Assembly (NCBI RefSeq): GCF_900116345.1
Contig: NZ_FPAH01000003.1
Coordinates: 46,973-110,972 of the forward strand
Direction: 5' to 3'
DNA from: Succinivibrio dextrinosolvens
GTDB lineage: Bacteria; Pseudomonadota; Gammaproteobacteria; Enterobacterales; Succinivibrionaceae
Length of the DNA stretch: 64,000 nt
Part shown: positions 35,754 through 45,367 of the stretch, piece by piece
How the letters are laid out: each line of letters begins with the position of its first letter
Position numbering within the stretch: position 1 is the first letter of the stretch
Notes under the pieces: model-generated
Seen by the model: only the letters and a program-made list of their open reading frames with translations
What the model was told of the DNA's origin: nothing
The model's database searches: none
Position numbers and translations under genes: made by a program

Positions 35754-38555
35754 ATGAAAAACGAATTTAAAGATAATCGTCTGAATCTTCTGGCACAATA
35801 CTGTGATAAGGCATATAAGTGGGTTGAAAAGGCTGCACAGGATGAGGAAGAACTGAGAAAGGAAGAGAATTCTCTGGGGATTGCCATCTGCCAGCTTCAT
35901 AACATGGCCGATGCCGCTCATGAGGTTCTTCCTGTTAATTCAACTATCGGTGTATTCGGTGCTTCACAGGCCGGCAAGAGCTATCTGGTTTCAGCTCTGG
36001 CTTCAAACGGCGGTGGCGAAGGTCTTGTTGCCAACTGGGAAGGAAAGGAGATTTCCTTCTTTCATCATCTGAATCCTACCGGAGGCAACCGTGAGGCAAC
36101 TGGTCTTGTAACCCGCTTCACCCGTATGACTTCTCCTGCTGTAAAGGGCTTCCCAGTAACCCTTAAGATTTTAAATGAAGTTGAACTTATCAAGATTCTT
36201 GTTAACTCTTTCTATCTAGATATGAACCTTGAAGCAGCCAAGGACTTCATGATTGAGTACGATAACCGCTTTAAGGATAAATCTAAGCTTGAAGCGCTGT
36301 TTGATGAGCTTAAGGGAGATGAGTATCAGCTGAAGGATGGAGAGACATCCTATGTTACTCAGAATGATATTGTAGAACTTTCTGAGTATGTATATTCACA
36401 TGCCGCATTCTGCTGTCTGATGTCTGAGGAGTTTAAGCCTGACTGTGACTTCTGGAATCATGTAAGACACATCATCTCTTCACTTAATCTCAAGGGTAGA
36501 GGCAGACTGTTCTCTCTGTTCTGGGGAAATCTGAAGGCCTTTAACAATCTTTACGAAACTATTGCTCCTGAGATGGAGAAATTCAAGGGCAAACGTGAGG
36601 CATATGCTCCACTTAATGCCTTTGTAACCGAGATCGACGGCAAACTGATGCAGATCCCTCAGAAGACTCTGATTGATATTCATGCTTTAGATGGTGTTTT
36701 CAGAGAAGAGCTTCCTCTGGTTGTGGATATCTCCCTAGATAAGGAGGCCTCAGATATTGCCAAGATTCGCTTCCCGATTCTGGCATTTGCAACCGCAGAG
36801 ATAAGTTTCCCTGTACCAGCTGCATCTCAGTCAGGAAACTTTGATGTTCTGGATTTCCCAGGTGCCCGTTCAAGAAAGAGAGAGGAGATCTCAATCTGGA
36901 AGGACGCCGATGGTCTTGCAAAGAACGGTCAGAATACCGCAACTGAGTTTATCCGTCGTGGTAAGGTAGGCTATCTGATTGAAAGATACTGTCAGCGTCA
37001 CGAAATTGATGTGCTGCTGTTCTGTTCAAGTGTTGAAGGTCAGGCAGAAGTAGCTGAAGTTACTCCATATCTGTCCTCATGGGTATATGAGAACATTGGA
37101 AAGGAGCCTGAGGATAGAGCTTCTTACGACAAGATCCCTGTAGTTGGTGCCTTTACCAAGTTTGATGCCTGCTTTACCCGTGACATCGGCAAGGAGGCTG
37201 CCTCTTTATCTGATATCGGCAAGACTATTACCACAGCCATGGAGCGCTACGCTACAGGCTGGATTCAGAACTGGGCACATGGTCAGGAGTTCAATCAGTT
37301 CTTCTTTGTAAGAAGACCAAATCTGCACTCTAAGAATGATGTATACGTCTTCAGCTCAGATGATGTGGAAACCGGAATCCGTCCAGAATATCAGTCTTAT
37401 ATCGATGCCTATAAAAAGGAAATCGTAAAAGACCCTGATATGAAATATGTATATGAGTTTAATCATTACAAGCAGATGGGCAGGGCAGAGGATACACCTG
37501 TTATCTCCGAGGTTTTAAAAGCCAACGACGGTGGTATTCAGTACCTTTCTACCTTCCTTAAGGATAACTTTACTGATTACAATTTTGGTAAAGAGAAATT
37601 CAATGACAACATCAAGAGTCTGACTTCTGCTCTTAGAAACCGTATCGGCAAATATGCAAGAGAATCTGGCGAACAGGCCATAAGAATTGCTCACGCAAAT
37701 GCCTTATCCAAGTTCAGACAGCTGGCCTCCTGTGATGTTGTGGCAGGAACCTTTGGACGTTTCAGAAGCTTTATTGAAATCAGCGAGGATCTTGCTCGAG
37801 AGAATTATCTTGAGAACTTCAGTGGCGGACGCTCAAGCAATGCCTTCCGTTTTGCCAAGGCGTTAACCAAGATGCGTGAAGATAATCTTGAATCTATGCG
37901 CAACGGAGTATTCTTTGATGTAATGCTCTCAGATATTCTAAGATTCTGGGAGATAGAAAAGAAAAACGTTGAAGACTATCCTGAGAATGAGCGCGAAGCT
38001 TACAATTTCTTTATTGCAGACAATGGTTCTCTGATTAATGACAAGAATGCTCTAAGAGACAAATTCCACGAGCTGATGCAGTATTTAACCGTTGAACTGT
38101 CAAAGGCATACAATGCGATGAATGTTGAGCAGGCAGTTATTGATGCCATTGATCCTTATGAGTCTCCTACCTCAAAGAAGGATGATCTGTGTGACGGACA
38201 GTGTGCAAGAGCTCTTCAGATTATCTCTGACTTCAATACCTATCTGTGTGTTGGCAAGCTTGATGATTCAAAGATTGATCGCATTCAAGTAAGGGGCCAT
38301 GCCGATGGTGAAAGGAATGAGAAAGAATCTTCCCGTCCTCTGTTTAAGGAAAGTTCAGAGCACAGAAACTTCATGGCTGATATAAAGAGAGCTGATGTCG
38401 ATGGTATCAGACAGCATTACTGCAACGATTATTTCAGTGTTCTTTTGAATGTCATCTGTGCAAAGAATGTAACTGCCGAGAGTAAATACAATATCTCTCC
38501 TGAACTTAACCGTGAAATCTGCGAGATTCTATCTCAGATCGATAGTGTTTTTTAG
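35754..38555 (+). CDS. SrfC-like dynamin-type P-loop NTPase, module B
   Basis: The 933-residue protein has a P-loop GVFGASQAGKSYL (GASQAGKS at 69-76), a G3-like DFPG near residue 366 (LDFPGARSR) and a G4-like TKFD near 467 (VGAFTKFD). The order and wide spacing fit the SrfC family, whose N-terminal GTPase domain resembles dynamins. No signal peptide or clear membrane segment is seen, so it is predicted to be cytosolic, perhaps membrane-associated through its helical C-terminal half. It starts 6 nt after the SrfB stop. A role in a membrane-remodelling or assembly machine is inference. Confidence 0.82.
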   Translation: MKNEFKDNRLNLLAQYCDKAYKWVEKAAQDEEELRKEENSLGIAICQLHNMADAAHEVLPVNSTIGVFGASQAGKSYLVSALASNGGGEGLVANWEGKEISFFHHLNPTGGNREATGLVTRFTRMTSPAVKGFPVTLKILNEVELIKILVNSFYLDMNLEAAKDFMIEYDNRFKDKSKLEALFDELKGDEYQLKDGETSYVTQNDIVELSEYVYSHAAFCCLMSEEFKPDCDFWNHVRHIISSLNLKGRGRLFSLFWGNLKAFNNLYETIAPEMEKFKGKREAYAPLNAFVTEIDGKLMQIPQKTLIDIHALDGVFREELPLVVDISLDKEASDIAKIRFPILAFATAEISFPVPAASQSGNFDVLDFPGARSRKREEISIWKDADGLAKNGQNTATEFIRRGKVGYLIERYCQRHEIDVLLFCSSVEGQAEVAEVTPYLSSWVYENIGKEPEDRASYDKIPVVGAFTKFDACFTRDIGKEAASLSDIGKTITTAMERYATGWIQNWAHGQEFNQFFFVRRPNLHSKNDVYVFSSDDVETGIRPEYQSYIDAYKKEIVKDPDMKYVYEFNHYKQMGRAEDTPVISEVLKANDGGIQYLSTFLKDNFTDYNFGKEKFNDNIKSLTSALRNRIGKYARESGEQAIRIAHANALSKFRQLASCDVVAGTFGRFRSFIEISEDLARENYLENFSGGRSSNAFRFAKALTKMREDNLESMRNGVFFDVMLSDILRFWEIEKKNVEDYPENEREAYNFFIADNGSLINDKNALRDKFHELMQYLTVELSKAYNAMNVEQAVIDAIDPYESPTSKKDDLCDGQCARALQIISDFNTYLCVGKLDDSKIDRIQVRGHADGERNEKESSRPLFKESSEHRNFMADIKRADVDGIRQHYCNDYFSVLLNVICAKNVTAESKYNISPELNREICEILSQIDSVF

Positions 38556-38564
38556 AGATGAAAA

Positions 38565-39788
38565 ATGTCTGAATTTACAGAAAAACTAACTGCTTCCATT
38601 ATTAAGGAAAACAATCAGGGCTACCTGATTTTAAAGAACTGCTGGTCCTTATTTGATTCTAATATCGGCGTGGGAGGCAATACCCACAGCTTCAATATTT
38701 CAATCAGACCTGAAAATGCACAGGAGCTTGTTGCAGAGGAAAGTGTCAGACCTGAGGATATTTCCTTCTATTCTCCAGAGAAAGGCTATAAGGTCAGACT
38801 GAGTGCTCAGACCTTCAACAATGTCTCTTCTCAGGTTAATCGTTACAACGGAAAATTTGAAACCTTTGTGAAGGAATTTATTACTGCAGATAACAAGGTT
38901 TGCGGCAGTACTCAGGATTTCTTCACCTCTCCAGAAGGTGATATCTCTCTGATTCTTGATTCTCATGAACCTCAGGCTCAGTACGTTAATTCTCCATCTG
39001 CAGCCTCAGCTAATGCTGCAGGTTCAGCCTCATCTGAAAGCTTATTCTCAGGTGTTAATCAGGATGTTCCTCTTTCGCAGAATGTTCAGTCTGCAGGAGG
39101 TAAAAAGAAATCCTTTATGATTCCTCTGATTGCTGCTATTGTAGCTCTGCTTCTTCTGCTGGCAGCTTTCCTGGTTTGGAAGAACTTTTTCAGCGGAGAT
39201 GATTCTGTTGTTTCTCAGCCTCCAGCTGTAACTGAGGAAAAACTTACCGAGGAGCCAAAGAAAGATCCTGCTTTAGATGAGAGCAAGAAGGCAGAGGAGG
39301 AGAATAAGAACACCGAGACTGTTGCTTCAGATGATAATTCTCAGAAGCCAGCAGAACCGGCTGTTAATGAAGAACCTCAGAATCCTGCAGATAATCAGCC
39401 TGCTCAGAGTACAGCACAGACTCCTAAAGATCCTGCAAATAGCACTGCAGCAAACAGTAGTTCTGCAGCCTGCACACTAAGTGCGGAGAAGGATGAGGTG
39501 ATTATCAGCAACTGTCTGAGTTCAAATCCTAAGATTGAGGTTATTTCAACTCTGTCAGAACAGTCCTTAGAGAACGATCGCTGTGATTTAGGCAAACGTC
39601 TTTTATCAAGCTATGGCAGAAAAGATTCTTCTGCTGCCTATCTGTTTGCTAAGTATTTTGATCCAAATTCTACAGCTCAGAGCAAATGTATTCAGAAAGA
39701 TAAGACTCAGGCTCTCTACTGGTATCAGAAAGCAGCTGATCTGGGTATGAATGAGGCCAATGAGGCTATAGGTAAGCTTAAGGAGTAA
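38565..39788 (+). CDS. Single-pass membrane protein with Sel1-like C-terminus, module B
   Basis: The 407-residue protein has a cytosolic N-domain (~1-140, unrecognised), then KKKSFMIPLIAAIVALLLLL as a single membrane segment (~183-210) with positive charges on its N-side, giving a C-out topology. A Pro/Glu/Ala/Lys-rich linker follows (~215-300), and the C-terminal ~110 residues include a Sel1-like unit (CDLGKRLLSSYG---AAYLFAKYFD---ALYWYQKAADLGMNEANEAIG). Sel1 repeats bind proteins. It starts 9 nt after SrfC, and AAGGAG near its end serves the next gene. It probably links cytosolic SrfB/C to periplasmic components. Confidence 0.75.
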   Translation: MSEFTEKLTASIIKENNQGYLILKNCWSLFDSNIGVGGNTHSFNISIRPENAQELVAEESVRPEDISFYSPEKGYKVRLSAQTFNNVSSQVNRYNGKFETFVKEFITADNKVCGSTQDFFTSPEGDISLILDSHEPQAQYVNSPSAASANAAGSASSESLFSGVNQDVPLSQNVQSAGGKKKSFMIPLIAAIVALLLLLAAFLVWKNFFSGDDSVVSQPPAVTEEKLTEEPKKDPALDESKKAEEENKNTETVASDDNSQKPAEPAVNEEPQNPADNQPAQSTAQTPKDPANSTAANSSSAACTLSAEKDEVIISNCLSSNPKIEVISTLSEQSLENDRCDLGKRLLSSYGRKDSSAAYLFAKYFDPNSTAQSKCIQKDKTQALYWYQKAADLGMNEANEAIGKLKE

Positions 39789-39793
39789 AGTAA

Positions 39794-41716
39794 ATGAAAC
39801 TTCGATACATGACATTAAGTGCAGTGCTTTTAACAGCTCTGTCATGCAATACCTATGCTGATACTCCTCTTTTGATGGATGGAAAAAAGTCCATTTATCA
39901 GAGAGTACTGACAACTCCAGGCTGTGTTTTAAAGAAGAACGCCGCTGATGCTTCAGGCGATAAGGTTGCAGCCTTCTCCCGTTTCTATATATACAAGGAT
40001 GAGGGTAACTCTTATCTGGTAGGTCCTGATGTCTCTGGAAAAACTACCGGATATCTTGATAAGAGCTGTGTTGTAGACTGGAAGATGCAGACTGCTCTGA
40101 TGTTTACCAATCCAGCTTCACGAAACAGAGCTCTGATTTTCAAGACAAAGGATGAGCTACAGAAGATTGTTGATGACAGTGATCCAAAGAGCAAGGTTTC
40201 TCCTATGATGGAGAAGCTTTCAAAGAATGAGCAGATCCCAGGGGTAATCTCTGTAGAGCCTGAAACCTACGTTGACTACAAGAAACAGTTCTATCTGCTG
40301 CCTATTCTTGATTTTGAAGAGACCATGTTTGATGACGGCAACTATCTGCGAGAGCTTAAGATTGCCTCGGTCACCAAGAAAGAGGATAAGTCCAAGGGTA
40401 AGACCGATCTTCAGAATGAGCTGAAAACCTTTAAAGCTGCCGTTGTATTTGTAATCGATTCAAGTATATCAATGCAGCCATACATTGACAGAACCAAGGA
40501 AACCATCAGATCGATTGCCAAGCACATCAAAGAGCAGAAGCTTTCCAACAGTGTTCATTTCGGTCTTGTCTCTTTCAGATCAAGTACCAAGGCTGTACCT
40601 GAGCTTGAATATGTATCAAAGGTTTTCGTAAAACCTGGTGAGGCTACTGATGAGGAGCAGTTCAAGAAAAAGCTTGAAACTCTTAATCAGGCTACGGTTT
40701 CAAGTAAATACTTCGATGAAGATTCCTTTGCGGGTATTAATTCAGCTTTAGAGAAAATCGACTGGTCAAATTATGGCGGAAGATATGTGGTACTGATTAC
40801 TGATGCAGGTGGTATCAGCGGTTCCGATAAGTTCTCTTCCACCGGTCTTGATTCAAAAGAGCTTCGTGCTGAGGCTAAGCACAAGGGTGTAGCTATTTAT
40901 GCAATGCATCTTCTGACAGACTCCGGCAAGAGAAATTCAAATCATGACCGTGCTAAGAATCAGTATCAGGATCTGACTTACAACGAGACCATTCAGAAGT
41001 CTCTGTACTATCCTGTCAATGCCGGTGATGTCACCAGCTTCGGTAATAAAATCGATGAGCTTTCAAAGAACATTACTAATCAGGTAAAGCTTGCATCAAT
41101 GGGTAAGGATGCTTTAGGTACAGCTCCTGATCCAAAGGATGATTCTGCCATGGCATCAGATACTGCTGCTTTAGGTTATGCTATGCAGCTTGCCTATTTA
41201 GGTGAGAAACTGGGTACAAGTGCACCTGATTTCCTTTCCGGATGGATTTCTGATCGTGATCTTATTGCCCACGACAAGGTTACAAGTACTCCAGTGGTTC
41301 TTTTAACCAAGGATGAGCTGTCCTCTTTGAAGGATATAACCAAGAAGATTCTGGACTCTGCCAATGAGGGTATTTTAAAACCAGAGGATATGTTCAGTCA
41401 GCTGAGATCTGTTGCTGTAAGTATGGGACGCGATCCTGGCTCTTTAGGCAGTGCAAACTCTATGAAGTTAGGTGAACTTGGTCTTTTAGGTGAATATCTT
41501 GAGGATCTTCCATACAAGAGCCGTATCCAGGAGCTTGATGAGCAGACCTGGGCAAATATGGGACCAGATGAGCAGAATCAGACCATAAGTGATCTGGAGT
41601 CAAAACTTAACTACTATCAGCAGTGCAATGATGATGCTGCAAGATGGATTAAGCTAAACCCTGCTGAAGATGCTTCTATGGCTGTATATCCAATTCCTCT
41701 AGAGGTTCTTCCATAA
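39794..41716 (+). CDS. Exported von Willebrand A protein, module B
   Basis: A paralogue of the module A protein at 3158. The 640 residues begin with a signal peptide ending TYADTP, then an SH3-like region (YLVGPDVSGKTTGYLDKSCVVDWK) and a vWA domain at about 210-430 with MIDAS DSSIS (FVIDSSISMQPYI). The C-terminal domain repeats YKSRIQELDEQTW, GPDEQN and a final LEVLP. It lacks the acidic Ser-rich linker of the module A copy. AAGGAG at 39780-39785 lies 8 nt before the ATG. The ABC ATPase gene abuts its stop codon. Periplasmic location is expected. Confidence 0.85.
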   Translation: MKLRYMTLSAVLLTALSCNTYADTPLLMDGKKSIYQRVLTTPGCVLKKNAADASGDKVAAFSRFYIYKDEGNSYLVGPDVSGKTTGYLDKSCVVDWKMQTALMFTNPASRNRALIFKTKDELQKIVDDSDPKSKVSPMMEKLSKNEQIPGVISVEPETYVDYKKQFYLLPILDFEETMFDDGNYLRELKIASVTKKEDKSKGKTDLQNELKTFKAAVVFVIDSSISMQPYIDRTKETIRSIAKHIKEQKLSNSVHFGLVSFRSSTKAVPELEYVSKVFVKPGEATDEEQFKKKLETLNQATVSSKYFDEDSFAGINSALEKIDWSNYGGRYVVLITDAGGISGSDKFSSTGLDSKELRAEAKHKGVAIYAMHLLTDSGKRNSNHDRAKNQYQDLTYNETIQKSLYYPVNAGDVTSFGNKIDELSKNITNQVKLASMGKDALGTAPDPKDDSAMASDTAALGYAMQLAYLGEKLGTSAPDFLSGWISDRDLIAHDKVTSTPVVLLTKDELSSLKDITKKILDSANEGILKPEDMFSQLRSVAVSMGRDPGSLGSANSMKLGELGLLGEYLEDLPYKSRIQELDEQTWANMGPDEQNQTISDLESKLNYYQQCNDDAARWIKLNPAEDASMAVYPIPLEVLP

Positions 41717-42457
41717 GTGGATGCTTATTTAAAAGTTAAGGATTTCTCTTTTAGCTATCCTAAAAGAGATGAAAAGAGCGGGTATACCATTCGCCTTGAT
41801 TCCCTTAGGATGGAGCCAGGCTCGGTCCTGGCTGTAACCGGTGTCTCAGGTTGCGGTAAATCTACTCTTTTAGAGTGTCTGGCCCTTTTAAGAGACAACA
41901 GCAGCTTTGGTAAATACTTTATTGATGATAAGGATGTCCTTTCAGAAAAAGCCGAAGCAAGACGTCTTATCCGTTCTGCTCTCATGGGCTATATGCCTCA
42001 GAGCGGTGGGCTGATTCCTTATCTTAGTATAAAAGAAAACCTTAAATTTCAGATAGATATCTCTGGCATCTCTAAAAAGAAGCTGAATTTAAAGACAGAC
42101 GATACAGACTCTCTTCTGAGAAATTCTCTTGCTCTGTTTGAGGATTTTGGACTTAGCGACGTTCTTGACCTTTATCCTTATGAGCTGTCTATCGGACAGC
42201 GACAGCGTGCGGTGTTCTTCAAGAGTATCTGCCACAATCCAAAGATTCTGTTTATTGATGAGCCAACCTCATCTCTTGATCCTCAGAATGGAGACAAACT
42301 GATTTCTGTCATGCTTGAGGTCTGTTCAAAATACAGTATGTGCGTACTTATGGTTACCCATGATCTGGCACTTGTAAGAAAACACTCTCTAAGTGTTCTG
42401 GACTACGAGTCAGATGACTCTCAGAGTGGTATTTTTGTCTACAGGGAGTCATTATGA
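41717..42457 (+). CDS. ABC transporter ATP-binding protein, module B
   Basis: The 246-residue ATPase has Walker A TGVSGCGKST (residues 41-50), Q-loop MPQSGG, a signature LSIGQRQR (157-164) with Ile in place of the second Gly of LSGGQ, Walker B ILFIDEP and H-loop THD. Start is GTG 41717 immediately after the vWA stop (TAAGTG), with AGAGG 11 nt upstream. The stop overlaps the permease start (ATGA at 42454-42457). It pairs with the FtsX-type permease, as in module A. Confidence 0.92.
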   Translation: MDAYLKVKDFSFSYPKRDEKSGYTIRLDSLRMEPGSVLAVTGVSGCGKSTLLECLALLRDNSSFGKYFIDDKDVLSEKAEARRLIRSALMGYMPQSGGLIPYLSIKENLKFQIDISGISKKKLNLKTDDTDSLLRNSLALFEDFGLSDVLDLYPYELSIGQRQRAVFFKSICHNPKILFIDEPTSSLDPQNGDKLISVMLEVCSKYSMCVLMVTHDLALVRKHSLSVLDYESDDSQSGIFVYRESL

Positions 42458-43647
42458 TCTTAAAGCTTGCTCTGTGCTCTCTCAGATTTGACAAGATTAT
42501 CAGCATCTGTATCGTTGCATCTCTCTGTGCTGTGATTGCACCTCTGCTTCTGCTTTTCTCTCTGCGCTTTGGAATCATTTCAAATCTTGAGCATAAATTA
42601 AGCTCAAATCCTTCAAATCTTGAAATCAGAATGATGTCTGGATACAGACTGGATCGGCAGTTTTTTGATGAGCTTAGCAGCAATCCCCATATTGGTTTTG
42701 TGATGCCTCTAACCCGCTCTTTAAGTGTAACTGCTAATATCAGTTTTAATGGCAAAATTGTTCAGAATCTTGAGACTCTTCCTACAGGCATTGGTGATCC
42801 AATTGTCAGGGAAATGGGACTGAACGGTGAACTGTCTGAGACTGAAGCCTACCTGTCAGAAACTACTGCTCAGGATTTAGGTCTTAAGGTAGGGGATAAC
42901 TTTAAATTTGTAATCTCCAGAATTACAGACAATAAAACAGTTAATGCAGTTGTTCCTTTTACTCTCAAGGGAATAATCAAAAAGGAGCTTCTGCCTCACA
43001 AGACGATTCTGGTTAATTTCAATACTCTGGTCTATATGGAAGATTATCGCGATGGCTTTGACCCTCCGGTTTTCTCTGACGGGGCCAATCCGAATACACA
43101 ACGACAGACCTTTGCCAAGGCCAGAATATATGTGAAAAGTTTAAGTGATTTGGAACCTGTATCGAGAATGCTTCGTCAGAATTACTCAATTACAGACAAG
43201 CTTGCCTCTGTAGAGAATCTGAAGGCAATCTCCAAGGTGCTTTCCTTTATATTTACCACTATTGCGCTAACGTCTATAGCAGGTGGCGTAATGGCAACGA
43301 TTGGTCTTATATTTACTAATCTTTCAAGACTTGAGAAAACTTTTGCGCTGCTGTTTTTAAGCGGTATGTCAAAGAGCGGAGTTTTCTTTATTGTCATAAT
43401 TCAGAATTTCATTCTCTCAGTCTGTGCCTATCTGTGTTCACTTGGACTGTTTTACGCGGGAATGTTTACTTTTAATCTTTATTTTAAAGACCTTTTAGGT
43501 CCAGAGACTCTGGTAAGTATTCTTACCTTGTCTCACGTGATAACTGGCGGCATTCTGACTGTGCTTATCTGTGTAGCTGTAAGTATGGTTCTATGTCGTT
43601 TCAAGGTCTTGAATCTTAAGGTTGCGGATAGTTTAAGAAATGTTTAA
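42454..43647 (+). CDS. FtsX/MacB-type ABC permease, module B
   Basis: The 397-residue permease has an N-terminal membrane segment (~17-40), a periplasmic domain of about 220 residues and three C-terminal segments (FTTIALTSIAGGVMATIGL, then two more). The RLEKTFALLFLSGMSKSGV loop corresponds to the FtsX coupling element, and the end LKVADSLRNV matches the family. Shared motifs with module A, such as NRLLSNPSTVEI versus HKLSSNPSNLEI, show paralogy. It is shorter than the 618-aa module A permease. Its 3' end overlaps the SUMF1 gene by 8 nt. Confidence 0.9.
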   Translation: MILKLALCSLRFDKIISICIVASLCAVIAPLLLLFSLRFGIISNLEHKLSSNPSNLEIRMMSGYRLDRQFFDELSSNPHIGFVMPLTRSLSVTANISFNGKIVQNLETLPTGIGDPIVREMGLNGELSETEAYLSETTAQDLGLKVGDNFKFVISRITDNKTVNAVVPFTLKGIIKKELLPHKTILVNFNTLVYMEDYRDGFDPPVFSDGANPNTQRQTFAKARIYVKSLSDLEPVSRMLRQNYSITDKLASVENLKAISKVLSFIFTTIALTSIAGGVMATIGLIFTNLSRLEKTFALLFLSGMSKSGVFFIVIIQNFILSVCAYLCSLGLFYAGMFTFNLYFKDLLGPETLVSILTLSHVITGGILTVLICVAVSMVLCRFKVLNLKVADSLRNV

Positions 43648-45364
43648 GCAAATAGGAAAAATTGCAGCGGCAGTTTCTCTTGCTCTAAGTGCAAATGCCT
43701 ACTGCAGTGACGAGGCAGTAAAAATCTTTAATCCAAATCCTCAGAAGGACGATGTGGTTATACCTATGCCTTGCGACAGGGTGATGGTTTTTAAAAAAGT
43801 TTATACCTCAAACGATCCTAAAAAGATTAAGGATAAGAATTACAATGCAGGTTCTGCCCAGAACAAGTCACCTATGGCTCAGAATCCTAATCTTAGATAT
43901 GTTCAGGGCTCACTCCATGATTCAAAGGGCTATTATTTTCTGATGGCAAAGTATGAGCTTATGGCCGGACAGTATGAGGCTCTTGTCAACTCAGACAAGT
44001 GTTCTTCTCTGAAACTTAACAAGCTATCAAGACTGCCTGCAGTAAAGATTTCATATTTTGATGCTATGAATGCGGCTCACAGTTATTCGCTGTTTCTTCA
44101 GCAGTCAAAGGAGAGTTTCAAGTCAGAGAATAATACCGTGGCCTACGCCAGACTGGCCTCTGATGATGAATGGGAGTTTGCTGCCCGCGGTGGTAATGCA
44201 GTAACTCAGAGTCAGTTTGAAGCTAATCTGCCTCCTATGGAAAATGATGATTTATCCTTGTATGCCTGGTATGACGGGCCTCAGAGCGCGAATGGAAAAC
44301 TGCAGCTTTCCGGACTGAAAAAGCCTAATCCTCTGGGACTTTATGACATGCTTGGTAACGCTCAGGAAATGATTCTAGAACCATTTAAGGCTGTAAGAAC
44401 CGGAAGACTCCTAGGTTTGTCCGGTGGCGTCTGCGTTCGTGGCGGCAGCTTTTTAACCCCTAAGGATTCTTTAGCCAGCTCCTTCCGTACAGAAAAACAT
44501 CTGTATGTAAACGGTGCTGATGTTATATCCAATGATACCTCCACAAGATTTGTGCTTTCTGTTCCTGTGGCTCAGAATACCGATGAGGTTAAAAAACTCA
44601 ATTCTGATGTCGAATCTCTAGGTGATCATGATCCTCAGGATGAATCTGATAATGTTCTTGCTTCAGCCAAAAAGCGTATTGAACAGTATGAAGCTGAAAG
44701 CAAAAAAGCTCAGGAGAGCTTTAAGAAGGAAACCGACAGCTTAAAGGAACAGAATTCCTCTCTGAATGCGCTTAACTCTAACCTTGAAAAGAAGAGTGAC
44801 AAGCTTCAGAAGCTCAATGAGAGTCTGATGTCATTAAATGATTCTCTGAATACCTCCAATTCAAAACTTTTAGCAGAGCTTAAGGACCTCAAGGATAAGA
44901 TTACAACTGCCAATGCTCAGGCTGAGTCTATGAAGGAGGTCGCTGTTACTGCAAATCTCAGATTAGGCGGATTCCTGTGCAAGACTGTAAATGATGGTGC
45001 CAATACCTTGGGCTATTACAGAAACCTTCTGAACGTTGTGAAAAAACAGTGTGAGTCATCTAAAGATCGCTGCAAGAATCTTGAGTCAGTTAATTCGAAT
45101 ATTGCATTAAATGAGGCTTCCTTAAAGGAGATACTGACTTACTACGGAGATACCATGGCTAACGCCCGTATGAACTACAGCATGGGTATTTTTAAATCTC
45201 AGCTAAAAAATGCCAAGGAAGCTTTTGGTTCAAATACAAAATATGACTCTTATGTAGATACCTATTATCATCATCTGGATGGATACAAGAAGCTTTCAAA
45301 GGATTCTGCCAAGAACCACAAGCTATGGACAGATGAGTGCAGCAAGGTTGGAAAGGGAAAATAA
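43640..45364 (+). CDS. Exported SUMF1/FGE-fold protein without catalytic cysteines, module B
   Basis: The 574-residue protein has a signal peptide (to NAYCSD). The SUMF1 fold (~75-310) shows AKYELMAGQYEAL, ARLASDDEWEFAARGG, WYDGPQS and NPLGLYDMLGNAQEM, then VRGGSFLTPKDSLASSFRTE where true FGE has two cysteines; both are missing, as in module A. A long coiled coil follows (~340-450, with SNLEKKSDKLQKLNESLMSLN) and a final helical domain with several Cys. A structural or binding role is likely. Its start lies inside the permease gene (8-nt overlap). Confidence 0.86.
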   Translation: MFKQIGKIAAAVSLALSANAYCSDEAVKIFNPNPQKDDVVIPMPCDRVMVFKKVYTSNDPKKIKDKNYNAGSAQNKSPMAQNPNLRYVQGSLHDSKGYYFLMAKYELMAGQYEALVNSDKCSSLKLNKLSRLPAVKISYFDAMNAAHSYSLFLQQSKESFKSENNTVAYARLASDDEWEFAARGGNAVTQSQFEANLPPMENDDLSLYAWYDGPQSANGKLQLSGLKKPNPLGLYDMLGNAQEMILEPFKAVRTGRLLGLSGGVCVRGGSFLTPKDSLASSFRTEKHLYVNGADVISNDTSTRFVLSVPVAQNTDEVKKLNSDVESLGDHDPQDESDNVLASAKKRIEQYEAESKKAQESFKKETDSLKEQNSSLNALNSNLEKKSDKLQKLNESLMSLNDSLNTSNSKLLAELKDLKDKITTANAQAESMKEVAVTANLRLGGFLCKTVNDGANTLGYYRNLLNVVKKQCESSKDRCKNLESVNSNIALNEASLKEILTYYGDTMANARMNYSMGIFKSQLKNAKEAFGSNTKYDSYVDTYYHHLDGYKKLSKDSAKNHKLWTDECSKVGKGK

Positions 45365-45367
45365 TAA

